From NCBI RefSeq assembly GCF_015602705.1, contig NZ_CP059081.1:1683702-1747701 (forward strand): a DNA stretch of 64,000 nucleotides. The letters are read 5' to 3'. The translations under genes were made by a program, and so were the position numbers. This DNA comes from Acinetobacter lwoffii. GTDB lineage: Bacteria > Pseudomonadota > Gammaproteobacteria > Pseudomonadales > Moraxellaceae. The notes under the pieces are model-generated. The model did not search any database, was not told the origin of the DNA, and was given only the letters and a program-made list of their open reading frames with translations. Below are positions 1-8,712 of the stretch, piece after piece. The first letter of the stretch is position 1, and the number at the start of each line of letters is the position of its first letter.

Positions 1-127
1 GACTCAAATACACCAGCAAAGCGGAAATAAAAACCACCAAGATTAATGCTGGCAGCACCTTGGGCAGAATCGTTCCCTGCCAGGCAAACAGTAAACCCAA
101 ACTATTATTCTTATCACGCACAATCAT
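1..127 (-). CDS. Bestrophin-like membrane protein, N-terminal part (cut by window edge)
   Basis: Only the first 42 or so codons lie in the window. The reading begins MIVRDKNNSLGLLFAW and continues into a hydrophobic stretch (about residues 25-40). This N-terminus, a short MIVR segment, an aromatic/Trp patch and then a transmembrane helix, is typical of the bacterial bestrophin family (UPF0187, E. coli YneE), which forms pentameric anion or cation channels in the inner membrane. The ATG follows an AGGGAAA ribosome-binding site by about 6 bases. It is downstream of and in the same direction as glnS, but a terminator separates them. The function is inferred from family resemblance of a short fragment. 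Confidence 0.7.
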   Translation of the reverse strand, partial: MIVRDKNNSLGLLFAWQGTILPKVLPALILVVFISALLVYLS

Positions 128-148
128 GCAATTTTCCCTGTTGTATTG

Positions 149-177
149 AAAAAGCCCAACCAGAGTTGGGCTTTTTA
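149..177 (-). terminator. Intrinsic terminator of glnS
   Basis: GC-rich stem AAGCCCAAC / GTTGGGCTT with a CAGA loop, followed on the minus strand by a T-run. It lies 20 bases after the glnS stop codon and before the bestrophin gene start. Confidence 0.85.
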
Positions 178-196
178 CATTCTGACTTAAACCAGC

Positions 197-1924
197 TTAT
201 TTACCTGGTTTAAAGCTGTCCTTAAGATCCAGAATACGGTTAAATACCGGTTTTTCGCTGGAATGATCATATTGATCTGCCACGAAATAACCTTCACGCT
301 CAAACTGGAAACGATCCTCCGGCTGAGCTTGCGCTAATGCAGGCTCAATCACGGCCTGAACCACCTTCAATGATTCAGGGTTCAGGTTTGCCAAGAAGTC
401 ATCACCCACTTCTGGATCAGACTCCGTAAACAGACGGTCGTAAATACGCACTTCTGCAGGAACGCCTTTTGTCGCAGATACCCAGTGAATCACACCTTTG
501 ACCTTACGACCTTCAGGATTTTTACCTAAAGTTTCAGGATCAATCGAACATTTCAGTTCAACCACTTCACCATTTTCATCTTTAATGACTTCGTCACATT
601 TGATGACATAGGCATGACGTAAACGGACTTCACCGCCTGGAATCAGACGTTTAAAGCCTTTTGGTGGCTCTTCTTCAAAGTCTTTACGATCAATAAACAG
701 CTCGGTCGTCAATGGAATAACGCGCTCGCCCATATCGACATTCGGATGACGTGAATGGGTCAGGTCCATATCAGCTGGCAAGTTGGTTAAAGTCACTTTT
801 AATGGATTTAACACGGCCATACCACGAGCGGCGGTATTTTCCAAAGATTGACGAATACAGTATTCCAGCATGGCTACATCGACGATACTGCCATCAACTT
901 TCGATACACCAACACGTTGACAGAAATCACGCAGACCTTCAGGCGTGAAACCACGACGGCGCATACCCACTACAGTTGGCATACGTGGATCATCCCAGCC
1001 CTGAACATAGCCACCTTCAACCAGCTTACGCAATTTGCGTTTTGAGGTGATGGTATAGTCCACATTTAAACGGCTAGATTCGTACTGACGTGGCACGGAT
1101 GGTGATTTAACTTTTGCCACTACCCAGTCATAGAACGGACGGTGATCCTGGAATTCCAAAGTACACAGTGAATGCGTAATGCCTTCAATCGCATCAGAAA
1201 GTGGATGCGCATAGTCATACATTGGATAAATTTTCCATTTATCGCCAGTCTGATGGTGTTCAGAATGCAGGATACGATACAGAATCGGATCACGCATATG
1301 CACGTTCGGTGACGTCATATCGATCTTGGCACGTAAAACGGCCTGACCTTCTGCATATTCACCGCTGCGCATTTTCTCAAAACGTTCCAGGTTTTCTGCA
1401 ACCTTTGCATCACGTTGTGGCGAGTTCTTACCTGGCTCAACGAAATTACCGCGGTTTAAACGGATCTCTTCTGGACTTTGCAAATCCACATAGGCATCAC
1501 CCTGCTCAATCAGCTGAACTGCCCAGGTATAAAGTTGATCAAAATAGCTTGATGCATAACGCGGCTCACCTTCCCACTGGAAACCCAGCCATTTCACATC
1601 ATTGGCAATACCATCCACATACTCCTGCTCTTCGGCATCTGGGTTGGTATCATCAAAACGCAGGTTACACACACCTTTAAATTCTTCAGCAATACCAAAG
1701 TTCAAGCAAATTGCTTTCACATGGCCAATATGTAAATAGCCATTCGGCTCAGGCGGAAAACGCGTCACCACCTGTTGAGTACGACCAGCGGCTAAATCAT
1801 CAGTAATGACCTGACGTACAAAGTCCAAGCCTGGTTGTTGTTCTTGCTGCTGCACTGAATCGACTGCATTGTTCTTTTGGGTCGGGTTCTCGGGCAGAGA
1901 TGTCACAACATCATTTGGCTTCAT
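197..1924 (-). CDS. glnS: Glutaminyl-tRNA synthetase
   Basis: Charges tRNA-Gln with glutamine in the cytoplasm (class I aminoacyl-tRNA synthetase). The product is 575 aa. The ATP-binding signature [12 protein letters not shown] is at about residues 57-68 and the KMSKS-type loop appears as ITSKRKL. The C-terminal half contains the two beta-barrel anticodon-binding domains. The ATG at 1924 is preferred over an in-frame TTG two codons upstream. Compared with the E. coli enzyme (554 aa) there is a longer, Gln-rich N-terminal leader of about 25 residues before the conserved core, a modest and probably unstructured extension. Divergent from ppiB, with about 420 bases between them. Confidence 0.97.
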   Translation of the reverse strand: MKPNDVVTSLPENPTQKNNAVDSVQQQEQQPGLDFVRQVITDDLAAGRTQQVVTRFPPEPNGYLHIGHVKAICLNFGIAEEFKGVCNLRFDDTNPDAEEQEYVDGIANDVKWLGFQWEGEPRYASSYFDQLYTWAVQLIEQGDAYVDLQSPEEIRLNRGNFVEPGKNSPQRDAKVAENLERFEKMRSGEYAEGQAVLRAKIDMTSPNVHMRDPILYRILHSEHHQTGDKWKIYPMYDYAHPLSDAIEGITHSLCTLEFQDHRPFYDWVVAKVKSPSVPRQYESSRLNVDYTITSKRKLRKLVEGGYVQGWDDPRMPTVVGMRRRGFTPEGLRDFCQRVGVSKVDGSIVDVAMLEYCIRQSLENTAARGMAVLNPLKVTLTNLPADMDLTHSRHPNVDMGERVIPLTTELFIDRKDFEEEPPKGFKRLIPGGEVRLRHAYVIKCDEVIKDENGEVVELKCSIDPETLGKNPEGRKVKGVIHWVSATKGVPAEVRIYDRLFTESDPEVGDDFLANLNPESLKVVQAVIEPALAQAQPEDRFQFEREGYFVADQYDHSSEKPVFNRILDLKDSFKPGK

Positions 1925-2347
1925 GATCAATCATTCACTTCTAAAGTTAAAAAGGGATTAACAAATATTTCATCGTACAAGTTGTACGTATATTCATTGT
2001 CAAAGTTCCTTAGTTTAACTATAGGTGATTAATCTCTCAACCGCTAACTACGGTATTTGATTTCAATTCACTCATTTTAAAAAGTGAAAATACAGCAAGC
2101 TGCCCAAAACTAAAATATCAACACTTTACGAAACTGGAAAATGATTCAATTCGTGCCTGTCCGAAATATAACGCCCTGTCTGGCTGCATTTGAAATGCCT
2201 TGATAAATCAACGTATAAATAAGGTATTATTTTTATGCTTTTAACAAAGAAAATAATGTTTTTACTTGCCTTGTCGAATGTAGTTTGCTTATGCTTCACT
2301 CATTCAGAAAAAACCATGGCACTCGTCCATGATCAGGAGATTACACA
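1925..2347. other. Intergenic region between divergent glnS and ppiB
   Basis: A+T-rich stretch of about 420 bases that must hold the promoters of both genes. It contains a 15-base palindrome near glnS and a 38-codon reading frame running into ppiB; both are listed separately. No RNA gene or other element was recognised. Confidence 0.6.
1974..1988. promoter_or_regulatory. Perfect 15-bp palindrome upstream of glnS
   Basis: CGTACAA-G-TTGTACG, two 7-bp arms around one base, centred about 57 bases upstream of the glnS ATG. It could be an operator or a small stem-loop in the leader. No known regulator is recognised. Confidence 0.35.
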
Positions 2348-2351
2348 ATGA
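2235..2351 (+). CDS. Possible 38-aa leader ORF overlapping ppiB start
   Basis: An ATG at 2235 opens 38 codons, beginning [20 protein letters not shown], with a basic N-terminus and a hydrophobic core resembling a signal peptide. The TGA overlaps the ppiB ATG (ATGA), a layout typical of translational coupling. There is no clear Shine-Dalgarno in front of it, and ppiB has its own good AGGAG, so the frame may be fortuitous. Confidence 0.22.
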   Translation: MLLTKKIMFLLALSNVVCLCFTHSEKTMALVHDQEITQ

Positions 2352-2857
2352 GTTTTCCTCAAGTCGAATTAAACACCAATAAAGGTCGTATTGTTCTAGA
2401 ACTCAATGCTGAAAAAGCACCTAAAACCGTAGCTAACTTTTTAGAATACGTACGTGACGGTTTTTATGACGGCGTAATTTTCCACCGTGTTATTGATGGT
2501 TTCATGATCCAAGGCGGCGGCATGGATGAAAACTTCAAAGAAAAAGCAACACGTGATGCAATCGAAAACGAAGCAGACAACGGCTTGACCAATGACGAAG
2601 GTACGATTGCAATGGCGCGTACTCAGGCACCGCACTCTGCTTCTGCTCAATTCTTCATTAACGTGAAAAACAACTCATTCCTTAACCACTCTGGCAAAAC
2701 TGCTCAAGGTTGGGGTTATGCCGTATTTGGTAAAGTGGTTGAAGGTATGGACGTTGTGAACGAAATCAAAAACGTACGTACTGGCAACCGTGGCTACCAC
2801 GCTGACGTTCCTCTAGAAAATGTAGTGATCGAATCTGCAAAAATCATTTCTGAATAA
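2348..2857 (+). CDS. ppiB: Cytoplasmic peptidyl-prolyl cis-trans isomerase (cyclophilin)
   Basis: Catalyses cis-trans isomerisation of Xaa-Pro bonds. 169 aa, one cyclophilin domain with the conserved [14 protein letters not shown] segment (about residues 48-61), SAQFFINV and the [16 protein letters not shown] region. Length matches the PpiB group (about 165 aa). No signal peptide is present, so the protein is cytoplasmic. AGGAG lies 8 bases before the ATG. Adjacent to lpxH as in Pseudomonas and E. coli, though a repeat fills the gap between them. It may be co-transcribed with lpxH. Confidence 0.96.
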   Translation: MSFPQVELNTNKGRIVLELNAEKAPKTVANFLEYVRDGFYDGVIFHRVIDGFMIQGGGMDENFKEKATRDAIENEADNGLTNDEGTIAMARTQAPHSASAQFFINVKNNSFLNHSGKTAQGWGYAVFGKVVEGMDVVNEIKNVRTGNRGYHADVPLENVVIESAKIISE

Positions 2858-2858
2858 G

Positions 2859-2960
2859 TTTAAATCCTCCCTAACCCTCCTTTAATAAAGGAGGGAATCA
2901 CCTTTTATCAAAATAAGGTTTTCCTCCCTTTTTCAAAGGGAGGTCGGGAGGGATTAAATT
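2859..2960. repeat. Composite stem-loop repeat, copy 1 (ppiB-lpxH gap)
   Basis: Two internal hairpins (CCCTCC..GGAGGG and CCTCCC..GGGAGG) sit inside an outer inverted repeat, TTTAAATCCTCCCTA at the left and CGGGAGGGATTAAA at the right. It fills the whole intergenic space. A second copy with the same left arm and the same architecture lies at 51469-51568 between purH and purD, so this is a dispersed intergenic repeat family. Confidence 0.75.
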
Positions 2961-2977
2961 AAACAAGGAAAAGATTC

Positions 2978-3697
2978 GTGATCTATCTGTTTATCTCAGA
3001 TTTACATTTGTCACCTGATCACCCTCGACTTGTTCGGGGGTTTTTAGATTTATTAACTGAGTATCAAGATCAAAATACCCAACTGTATATTTTGGGCGAC
3101 TGGTTCAATGCCTGGATTGGTGATGACTATACCTCTCCGTGGCTGGACGAGATTGTCACTGCATTAAAACAGTTTACTCAGGCTGGGAATCAAGTCTATT
3201 TTCAGGCCGGCAACCGGGATTTTGTCTTAGGAAGTAAATTTTTAGCTCGATTTGGCGGGCAGCTTCTTCCCGAAATCGATCAGCTAATCATTGCCGGAAC
3301 ACATTTTCGCCTGGAACATGGCGATGCCCTATGTACCGATGACGTCTCCTATCAGCGTTTTAAAAAGATTATTCGTCATCCCTGGCTACTTGGCTTCTTA
3401 AGAAAAACCCCTCTCTCATTTCGAACCAGACTAGCCAACCGCTTTCGTCAACAAAGCCATCAGGCACAACAGTTTAAAAGCTATGAAGTGATGGATGTCA
3501 ACCCGCATGCAGTTGAGCTGGCATTACAGCATGTAGATGTACTGATCCATGGTCATACGCATCGCGCAGCCATTCATGAACTGGGTCAAAAGAGAAGAAT
3601 TGTGCTGGGCGACTGGAAAGAAGACAGCGCAGAGATTCTGGAAATTCAGGAAGATCAGAGTTTTGATACCCTGAAACTAAAAAAGTGGCGATATTAA
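2978..3697 (+). CDS. lpxH: UDP-2,3-diacylglucosamine diphosphatase
   Basis: Hydrolyses UDP-2,3-diacylglucosamine to lipid X and UMP, the fourth step of lipid A synthesis, peripherally at the inner membrane. 239 aa, calcineurin-like metallophosphoesterase with all metal motifs visible: DLH (residues 8-10), GDWFN (about 41), GNRD (in place of the commoner GNHD), HGD and GHTH near residue 194. The start is GTG with AAGGA 8 bases upstream. It works with LpxA and LpxD encoded elsewhere in this window. Its stop codon lies within the loop of a terminator hairpin. Confidence 0.95.
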   Translation: MIYLFISDLHLSPDHPRLVRGFLDLLTEYQDQNTQLYILGDWFNAWIGDDYTSPWLDEIVTALKQFTQAGNQVYFQAGNRDFVLGSKFLARFGGQLLPEIDQLIIAGTHFRLEHGDALCTDDVSYQRFKKIIRHPWLLGFLRKTPLSFRTRLANRFRQQSHQAQQFKSYEVMDVNPHAVELALQHVDVLIHGHTHRAAIHELGQKRRIVLGDWKEDSAEILEIQEDQSFDTLKLKKWRY

Positions 3698-3711
3698 TCA
3701 GCCACTTTTTT
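3681..3711. terminator. Terminator at the 3' end of lpxH
   Basis: AAAAGTGGC / GCCACTTTT stem with an 11-base loop that contains the lpxH stop codon, followed by a T-run. The flanking A-run could make it work for the convergent small gene at 3727-3945 too. Confidence 0.8.
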
Positions 3712-3726
3712 ACGATATTGATCTGC

Positions 3727-3945
3727 TTAACACAGACGATAAAGCTGGTTTACCCCAGTATAGAAACTTTTACCATCGAGATTGAACTGAAATTCCTCAC
3801 CCGTTGGCAATTGAATCATTTTACCGACTTCAACCCAGATAAAACCGTCCATTGTATTTTGCTTACGCTTTAATGGAACCAGTTTCACGTTAATTTCATT
3901 GCCATCAGCGGCAGTGGCAATATGCCATTCATTGATTTTGATCAA
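3727..3945 (-). CDS. Conserved-looking hypothetical protein, 72 aa
   Basis: The reading frame begins at TTG (MIKINEWHIATAADG); no in-frame ATG is available before an upstream stop, and a GTGAG lies about 8 bases ahead of the TTG. The protein is soluble, mixed alpha/beta in character, with no signal or membrane segment. It ends LYRLC. No family is recognised and no function is proposed. It is convergent with lpxH across a shared terminator, which supports it being a real transcription unit. Confidence 0.55.
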   Translation of the reverse strand: MIKINEWHIATAADGNEINVKLVPLKRKQNTMDGFIWVEVGKMIQLPTGEEFQFNLDGKSFYTGVNQLYRLC

Positions 3946-4267
3946 AATATTTACTCACACGATATGAGCTTTTTGTGACTATATGGAGAGAGATTAATAA
4001 CAACCTAGTTTACATAATAGTTCTATGGTTAGTAGATCTTATTTGAGTTCAAATACTTGAACTGAAAAGTACATCACAATCAGCTTAAAATAATAATAGA
4101 AGCAAGAACAGTACTTGCTTGAAGTGCAACCAGTGTAAGCTATTTATTTACTAAAAGCAAAATTACATTGTAATGACAATAGAATGGGATTTTTAAGAAC
4201 TTTTTTCATGCTTTGTTAATTATTAGGCTTTTGATTTTTATGATCTAAAATTCATTTTAACGTTATT
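3946..4267. other. A+T-rich intergenic region without recognised content
   Basis: About 320 bases, strongly A+T-rich. No reading frame of note, no RNA gene and no clear repeat was seen. It presumably carries the promoter for the minus-strand gene ending at 3727. Confidence 0.5.
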
Positions 4268-4525
4268 TCATTTCCGTTGATAAACAAAACCTGTCTTTAA
4301 ATACCTTAAAATCAATATTAGAGACATGAAACTCAGCCCGAGGTACAGCAAGTTCCACTCTCCCGTCTTTTGATAATTTAGGATCAAGAGAATAGCATTT
4401 AAGGCTACAAACAGTACGTGAATCATAAAAAAGGCTTGTTGCACTCGTCTAGTTTTTTGCTGACGTTGGTTCTCTAAGATGTTCTGCTGTTCTTGTAAAA
4501 ATTGTTCTGCATCTTGAAGGTTCAT
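4268..4525 (-). CDS. Small two-helix membrane protein, unknown function
   Basis: 85 aa from the ATG at 4525 (MNLQDAEQFLQEQQ); an in-frame ATG at 4558 would add 11 residues but lies in an inverted repeat. The N-terminal 30 residues are charged and Gln-rich, likely helical or coiled coil. Two hydrophobic segments follow (about residues 32-51 and 60-77), and the C-terminus is basic (YLKTGFVYQRK). This resembles small bacterial inner-membrane proteins of 2TM-plus-cytoplasmic-helix type. No function can be assigned. Confidence 0.6.
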   Translation of the reverse strand: MNLQDAEQFLQEQQNILENQRQQKTRRVQQAFFMIHVLFVALNAILLILNYQKTGEWNLLYLGLSFMSLILILRYLKTGFVYQRK

Positions 4526-4541
4526 TATGATTTTCTTATGG

Positions 4542-4613
4542 CTGAATGAATAGCTCATCTAAAGAATTTCCGGTTAAAAATAAACTAAAAATCTAAGCAA
4601 GCTATTCATTCAG
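4542..4613. repeat. 14-bp perfect inverted repeat upstream of the small membrane protein
   Basis: CTGAATGAATAGCT at 4542-4555 and its exact reverse complement at 4600-4613, with a 44-base spacer. It lies between the 4268-4525 gene and the aldolase gene. It might be a looping operator pair or a long-loop hairpin; there is no T-run on either side. Confidence 0.6.
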
Positions 4614-4626
4614 AATCTCTTGTTGA

Positions 4627-5421
4627 TTAATAACCGCTAGTCGGATTAATCACATTGATATCCTTTTTATATTTCCCCAATAGATCACGCAAGGAATTCA
4701 TCAAAACACTGGTATCTACGCCCACTGCTACAAACTCAGTGCCAAGTTCGATATATTTTTGCGTCACTTCATGCTGGGTTGACAGAATTCCTGCAGCTTT
4801 GCCTGCAGAACGAATCCGCTGGATTGCATCAATTACAGCTTTTTGTACTTCAGGATGATTCGGATCACCTTGATAACCCATAGTGGCAGATAGATCAACG
4901 GCGCCAATAAACACGCCATCAATCCCGTCGATCTGAAGAATAGCATCCAGATTTTCAAGTCCTGTGACCGATTCAATCTGGATTAATAAACAGATTTCTT
5001 CATGTGCCGTCTGATAATAATTTGGAATGCTGTTCCAGCGGGTGGCACGTGCCAGTGCAGCACCAACGCCACGAATTCCTTCAGGCGGATAACGGACTGC
5101 CCTGACCATGAGTTCGGCCTGTTCCACGGTTTCTACCATCGGAATCAACAGCGTTTGTGCACCGATATCAAGGAGTTGCTTGATCAGTTGTACGCTACCA
5201 ATGGGTGGTCGTACCACTGCTTGCGAGGGATAAGCAGCAATACTTTGCAGTTGCGACAAAGTCGTTCTCAAATCACTGGGTGCATGCTCACCATCAATCA
5301 GCAGCCAGTCATAACCTGCATTTGCCGCAATCTCGGTTCCATAGGCATCTGCCAATCCAATCCATAAGCCGATTTGCTGCTGGGTTTTCAGTTTGTGTTT
5401 AAAGTAATTGGTCACTTGCAT
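4627..5421 (-). CDS. hpaI: HpcH/HpaI-type class II pyruvate aldolase
   Basis: Family reaction: metal-dependent retro-aldol cleavage of 4-hydroxy-2-oxo acids to pyruvate plus an aldehyde (4-hydroxy-2-oxoheptanedioate in HpaI). 264 aa, the family length. Recognisable motifs are GYDWLLIDGEHAPSD, VVRPP, TLLIPMVETVEQAE, the RYPPEGIRGVG loop, and GVFIGAVDLSATMG with the metal-binding Glu/Asp set. The overall match to E. coli HpaI is close. No other homoprotocatechuate (hpa) genes are nearby, so the natural substrate is uncertain; family members are promiscuous and could act on sugar-acid derivatives. Confidence 0.85.
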   Translation of the reverse strand: MQVTNYFKHKLKTQQQIGLWIGLADAYGTEIAANAGYDWLLIDGEHAPSDLRTTLSQLQSIAAYPSQAVVRPPIGSVQLIKQLLDIGAQTLLIPMVETVEQAELMVRAVRYPPEGIRGVGAALARATRWNSIPNYYQTAHEEICLLIQIESVTGLENLDAILQIDGIDGVFIGAVDLSATMGYQGDPNHPEVQKAVIDAIQRIRSAGKAAGILSTQHEVTQKYIELGTEFVAVGVDTSVLMNSLRDLLGKYKKDINVINPTSGY

Positions 5422-5664
5422 CCGCTAACCTATTTGCATGTTGCTGGCGATGCCTCTTATTAAACGCTTCTCGCTTAAAAGTGCCAATAGACAAAAACTG
5501 GATTTTAATCTGATTTAACTCTAAGTTTTGCTTGAATCCAGCTCAAGATCATCTCAAAACAGGCTTTGCCTGATGCTTTTTTATTGTAATAATCAGGGGA
5601 TGTGAAAAATGTATATATTTAAAACTTCTACTCGCTGTTTATTTAAAAAGATTGGAGTCCATTG

Positions 5665-6318
5665 ATGGATTTACTCAAGATCACACAGACCCGCTATACC
5701 ACTAAAGCCTATGATCCTAGCAAGAAAATCCCAGCAGAACAGTTTGAACGCTTGTTAGAAATTTTGCGTCTGGCACCCTCTTCGATCAATATTCAGCCTT
5801 GGCATTTTTTTATTGCCGATCATGATGCCGCCAAACAGCGCATTGCCAAAGCCTTGGTTGGTACTTATGCCTACAATGCACCCAAAGTTCTGGATTCTTC
5901 ACATACCATTTTATTCTGCACCAAAGCCGATATTAATGAGTTGCATCTGGAAAACTTATTGAACCGCGATGATCTCAGTGGCCGATTTAAAGATGAATCC
6001 GCCAAGGAAGGTCAGAAAAACACCCGTGCAGGTTATATTCATTATTATCGTAATGAAAAAGGTGATATTCAGCGTTGGGCTGAAAACCAGACCTTTATTG
6101 CACTCGGTCAAATGCTCTTGACTGCCGGAATTGAAGGTGTCGATGCCACACCAATTGGCGGCTTTGATGAAGAGATAATTAGTGAAGAATTACAACTCGC
6201 AGAACAGGGCTTGATCCCCTCTGTATTGCTGACTTTAGGCTATCGTAGTGAAAATGATTTCAATGCCAAACTGCCTAAATCACGTCTTGCCGCTGAAGAT
6301 ATTTTCACCAAACTGTAA
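5665..6318 (+). CDS. nfsB: NfsB-like oxygen-insensitive NAD(P)H nitroreductase
   Basis: FMN-dependent flavoprotein that reduces nitroaromatics and quinones with NAD(P)H. 217 aa, the same length as E. coli NfsB, with RYTTKAYDPSKKIP at the N-terminus (FMN phosphate contact), PSSINIQPWHF (about residues 40-50) and the C-terminal FNAKLPKSRLA segment shared with NfsB. GGAG lies 7 bases before the ATG at 5665, so the TTG three bases upstream is not needed. Monocistronic, with its own terminator. Confidence 0.9.
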   Translation: MDLLKITQTRYTTKAYDPSKKIPAEQFERLLEILRLAPSSINIQPWHFFIADHDAAKQRIAKALVGTYAYNAPKVLDSSHTILFCTKADINELHLENLLNRDDLSGRFKDESAKEGQKNTRAGYIHYYRNEKGDIQRWAENQTFIALGQMLLTAGIEGVDATPIGGFDEEIISEELQLAEQGLIPSVLLTLGYRSENDFNAKLPKSRLAAEDIFTKL

Positions 6319-6332
6319 GGAATTTGTGCTAT

Positions 6333-6354
6333 AAAAGGGGGCAAGCGCCCCTTT
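6333..6354 (+). terminator. Terminator of nfsB
   Basis: AAAGGGGGC / GCGCCCCTTT stem with a short loop, 15 bases past the stop. The T-run is short. Confidence 0.6.
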
Positions 6355-6425
6355 CCATATCAATTCGGGCCTATTTTTTGCTTTATTTAATTTACCATCT
6401 AATAGAATAACAATAGAGGTCATCT

Positions 6426-6653
6426 ATGTCGCTCCTTACATCCAAATCCCTGAAATTTGAATGCCATCATTGCGATAAAATTTATCTCCAGCACTATAAA
6501 GATCAGCAGCATCGTTATCCGCATTGTCCAGACTGCCAACAGGCCGGTTTATTGCTTGGACTGGCCGAAGCAGGCGACCTGCTCCGACATCCGATTGAAT
6601 TTGCATCTTCTTATGTCAAACAGACATTGCATAAGCTAGGCAAATCACACTAG
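6426..6653 (+). CDS. Small zinc-ribbon protein, 75 aa
   Basis: Two CxxC knuckles, Cys13/Cys16 and Cys34/Cys37, separated by 17 residues, form an apparent zinc ribbon in the first half; the His-rich loop between them is notable. The second half (GLAEAGDLLRHPIEFASSYVKQTLHKLG) is likely helical. AGAGG lies upstream of the ATG. The 3' end overlaps the end of the convergent DMT permease gene by 38 bases. No precise family or function is known to me. Confidence 0.7.
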   Translation: MSLLTSKSLKFECHHCDKIYLQHYKDQQHRYPHCPDCQQAGLLLGLAEAGDLLRHPIEFASSYVKQTLHKLGKSH

Positions 6654-7470
6654 TCAAGCCTAGCAGCAACCCTACAGTACTTGCAGGTTTGAGCCGCTCT
6701 TTAAAGAATACCAGACCTGCTATCACACCAAATACCACCACCAGAATATTCATGCCGGCAAAGACGATCGCCGGTGAATCCTTGAGCAGCATATGGGCTT
6801 TGACATAGAACGCAATATTGGCAAAATTCAGGATACCCAATAACAGACCAGCGCCGATATTCTGCATCGAGCCCAAGCTTTTATATTTGAGTAACAGATA
6901 GCCCATCGAAATGATCAGAGCGCAAACAAACATCAGATTCAGCGCCACCGCGAATTGCAGGCCAAGACTGGTTGTATATTTCAACAATACATCTATCAGT
7001 GCATAACCGACCCAGACCAAGCCCAGATATAACATTCCCTGACTGCCCTGTCCTGTACTTTGTCGATGTGAAAACAGGATGCACAGCACTGCGCCAATAC
7101 CTAAAGCGATCCCGAGTATTTTCAGCTGATTAAACTGTTCCTGAAAAATAAAATAGGCCGCAGCCAGTGATAAGACTACAGAAAGTCGCTGGGCAATTTC
7201 GGTTTTTAAAATTCCAGCCGTTTGTAAGGCTTTAGCCAAAAACAAAAATACACTTGGAAGTAAAATACCCAGAGCCAGAATAAGCAACCAAGGCGTCTGA
7301 GACATTGAAATATGCTGAATATCAGGCTTAAACCAGAAAAAACACAAGAGACTGGCTGTCATATAGTTCCAGCTAATCATGTGTATCGGACTCAAGCCCT
7401 TATTTTTGGCGACTTTTAATAATATTGAGACCGCAACGCTGCATAGCGCTGCTGCGAAAATCAGTTCCAT
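6616..7470 (-). CDS. DMT-superfamily (EamA-like) permease
   Basis: 284 aa, about ten hydrophobic helices arranged as two five-helix repeats, the drug/metabolite transporter plan. The first half carries the small-residue helix MELIFAAALCSVAVSILLKVA, the second half ends GLVFFKERLKPASTVGLLLG, a typical final-helix EamA motif. Inner-membrane exporter or importer of a small metabolite; the substrate cannot be read from the sequence. Convergent with and overlapping the zinc-ribbon gene. Confidence 0.85.
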   Translation of the reverse strand: MELIFAAALCSVAVSILLKVAKNKGLSPIHMISWNYMTASLLCFFWFKPDIQHISMSQTPWLLILALGILLPSVFLFLAKALQTAGILKTEIAQRLSVVLSLAAAYFIFQEQFNQLKILGIALGIGAVLCILFSHRQSTGQGSQGMLYLGLVWVGYALIDVLLKYTTSLGLQFAVALNLMFVCALIISMGYLLLKYKSLGSMQNIGAGLLLGILNFANIAFYVKAHMLLKDSPAIVFAGMNILVVVFGVIAGLVFFKERLKPASTVGLLLGLTSVICLAYAMSV

Positions 7471-7504
7471 ATGCTGCTCTTATTCTTGATATTTATGAGT
7501 CTAC

Positions 7505-7537
7505 AAAAAAGCCCACATTTGCAGTGGGCTTTTTTTA
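7505..7537 (-). terminator. Terminator of fba
   Basis: AAAAGCCCAC / GTGGGCTTTT stem with A- and T-runs on both sides, just beyond the fba stop. It could also act on plus-strand transcripts. Confidence 0.85.
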
Positions 7538-7555
7538 TAAATGATTCACTGGGAA

Positions 7556-8593
7556 TTATTTATAGTGTGACACCATTTTCTCTAAAGAGATTGGGCGAAT
7601 CTTGTCTGCATTGCCTGCAGTACCAAAAGCTTCGTAACGATCGATACAGATTTGCTTCATTGCGTCTACAGTTGCGCTGAAGAATTTACGAGGATCGAAT
7701 TCGCTTGGTTTTTCTGCCATCATACGACGCATTGCACCGGTAGATGCCAAACGCAAGTCAGTATCGATGTTGATTTTGCGCACACCGTGTTTGATTGCTT
7801 CAACCAGCTGCTCAACCGGAACACCGTAAGTTTCCTTAATGTCGCCGCCATACTGATTGATCACTGCCAACCATTCTTGTGGCACAGAGCTTGAACCGTG
7901 CATGACAAGATGCGTGTTTGGAAGTGCTGCGTGAATTTCCTTAATGCGGTCAATCGCAAGAATATCACCTGTAGGTGGACGCGTGAACTTGTACGCACCG
8001 TGTGAAGTGCCTACTGCAATTGCAAGCGCATCAACATTGGTATCAGCAACGAAGCTACGTGCTTCTTCAACTGAAGTCAGGAGTTGGGAATGATCCAGTA
8101 CGCCTTCTGCGCCTACGCCATCTTCTTCACCCGCCATACCTGTTTCAAGGCTACCTAAACAACCGATTTCACCTTCAACAGATACGCCACACGCATGTGC
8201 CATTTGAACTGTACGGCGAGTCACATCAACGTTATATTCATATGAAGTTGGTGTTTTACCGTCTTCACCGAGTGAACCGTCCATCATCACTGATGAAAAG
8301 CCTAACTGGATTGAACGTTGACAAATGTCAGGGCTCGTACCGTGGTCTTGATGCATTACCACTGGAATATGTGGCCATTCTTCAATTGCAGCCAAAATTA
8401 GGTGACGCAAGAACGGAGCGCCTGCATATTTACGCGCACCCGCAGATGCTTGTACGATAACAGGTGAATTGGTTGCATCTGCTGCAAGCATAATTGCACG
8501 CATTTGTTCTAAGTTGTTTACGTTAAATGCTGGTACGCCGTAAGCATGTTCGCCGGCGTGATCCAAGAGCTGGCGCAATGAAATAAGAGCCAT
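7556..8593 (-). CDS. fba: Class II fructose-1,6-bisphosphate aldolase
   Basis: Interconverts fructose-1,6-bisphosphate with DHAP and glyceraldehyde-3-phosphate. 345 aa, of the Calvin-type (CbbA/FbaA type B) class II group. Zinc and substrate motifs are visible: VVMHQDHG (about residues 78-85), VEGEIGCLG (about 139), [17 protein letters not shown] and [11 protein letters not shown] strong GGGAGGATATT ribosome site precedes the ATG. It lies downstream of pgk with a lipoprotein gene between and separate terminators, so the genes share a pathway but probably not one transcript. Confidence 0.96.
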   Translation of the reverse strand: MALISLRQLLDHAGEHAYGVPAFNVNNLEQMRAIMLAADATNSPVIVQASAGARKYAGAPFLRHLILAAIEEWPHIPVVMHQDHGTSPDICQRSIQLGFSSVMMDGSLGEDGKTPTSYEYNVDVTRRTVQMAHACGVSVEGEIGCLGSLETGMAGEEDGVGAEGVLDHSQLLTSVEEARSFVADTNVDALAIAVGTSHGAYKFTRPPTGDILAIDRIKEIHAALPNTHLVMHGSSSVPQEWLAVINQYGGDIKETYGVPVEQLVEAIKHGVRKINIDTDLRLASTGAMRRMMAEKPSEFDPRKFFSATVDAMKQICIDRYEAFGTAGNADKIRPISLEKMVSHYK

Positions 8594-8667
8594 AATATCC
8601 TCCCAGTGAATGCCCCATATTCTACATGTTCAAAGGTTTCAATTCAGCAACAAATAACACTATTTAA

Positions 8668-8696
8668 AAAAAATCCCTGCATTTGCAGGGATTTTG
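8668..8696 (-). terminator. Terminator of the 8713 lipoprotein gene
   Basis: AATCCCTGC / GCAGGGATT stem, ATTT loop, T-run on the minus strand. Confidence 0.85.
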
Positions 8697-8712
8697 TGTC
8701 ACATCAGCCAGA

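Noticed and set aside
1201..1680. 159-aa plus-strand reading frame opposite glnS
   Set aside because: Lies wholly inside glnS on the other strand; His/Arg-rich shadow composition, no ribosome site and no family resemblance.
3685..3873. 62-aa plus-strand frame after lpxH
   Set aside because: It overlaps the terminator and runs opposite the better-supported 72-aa minus-strand gene.
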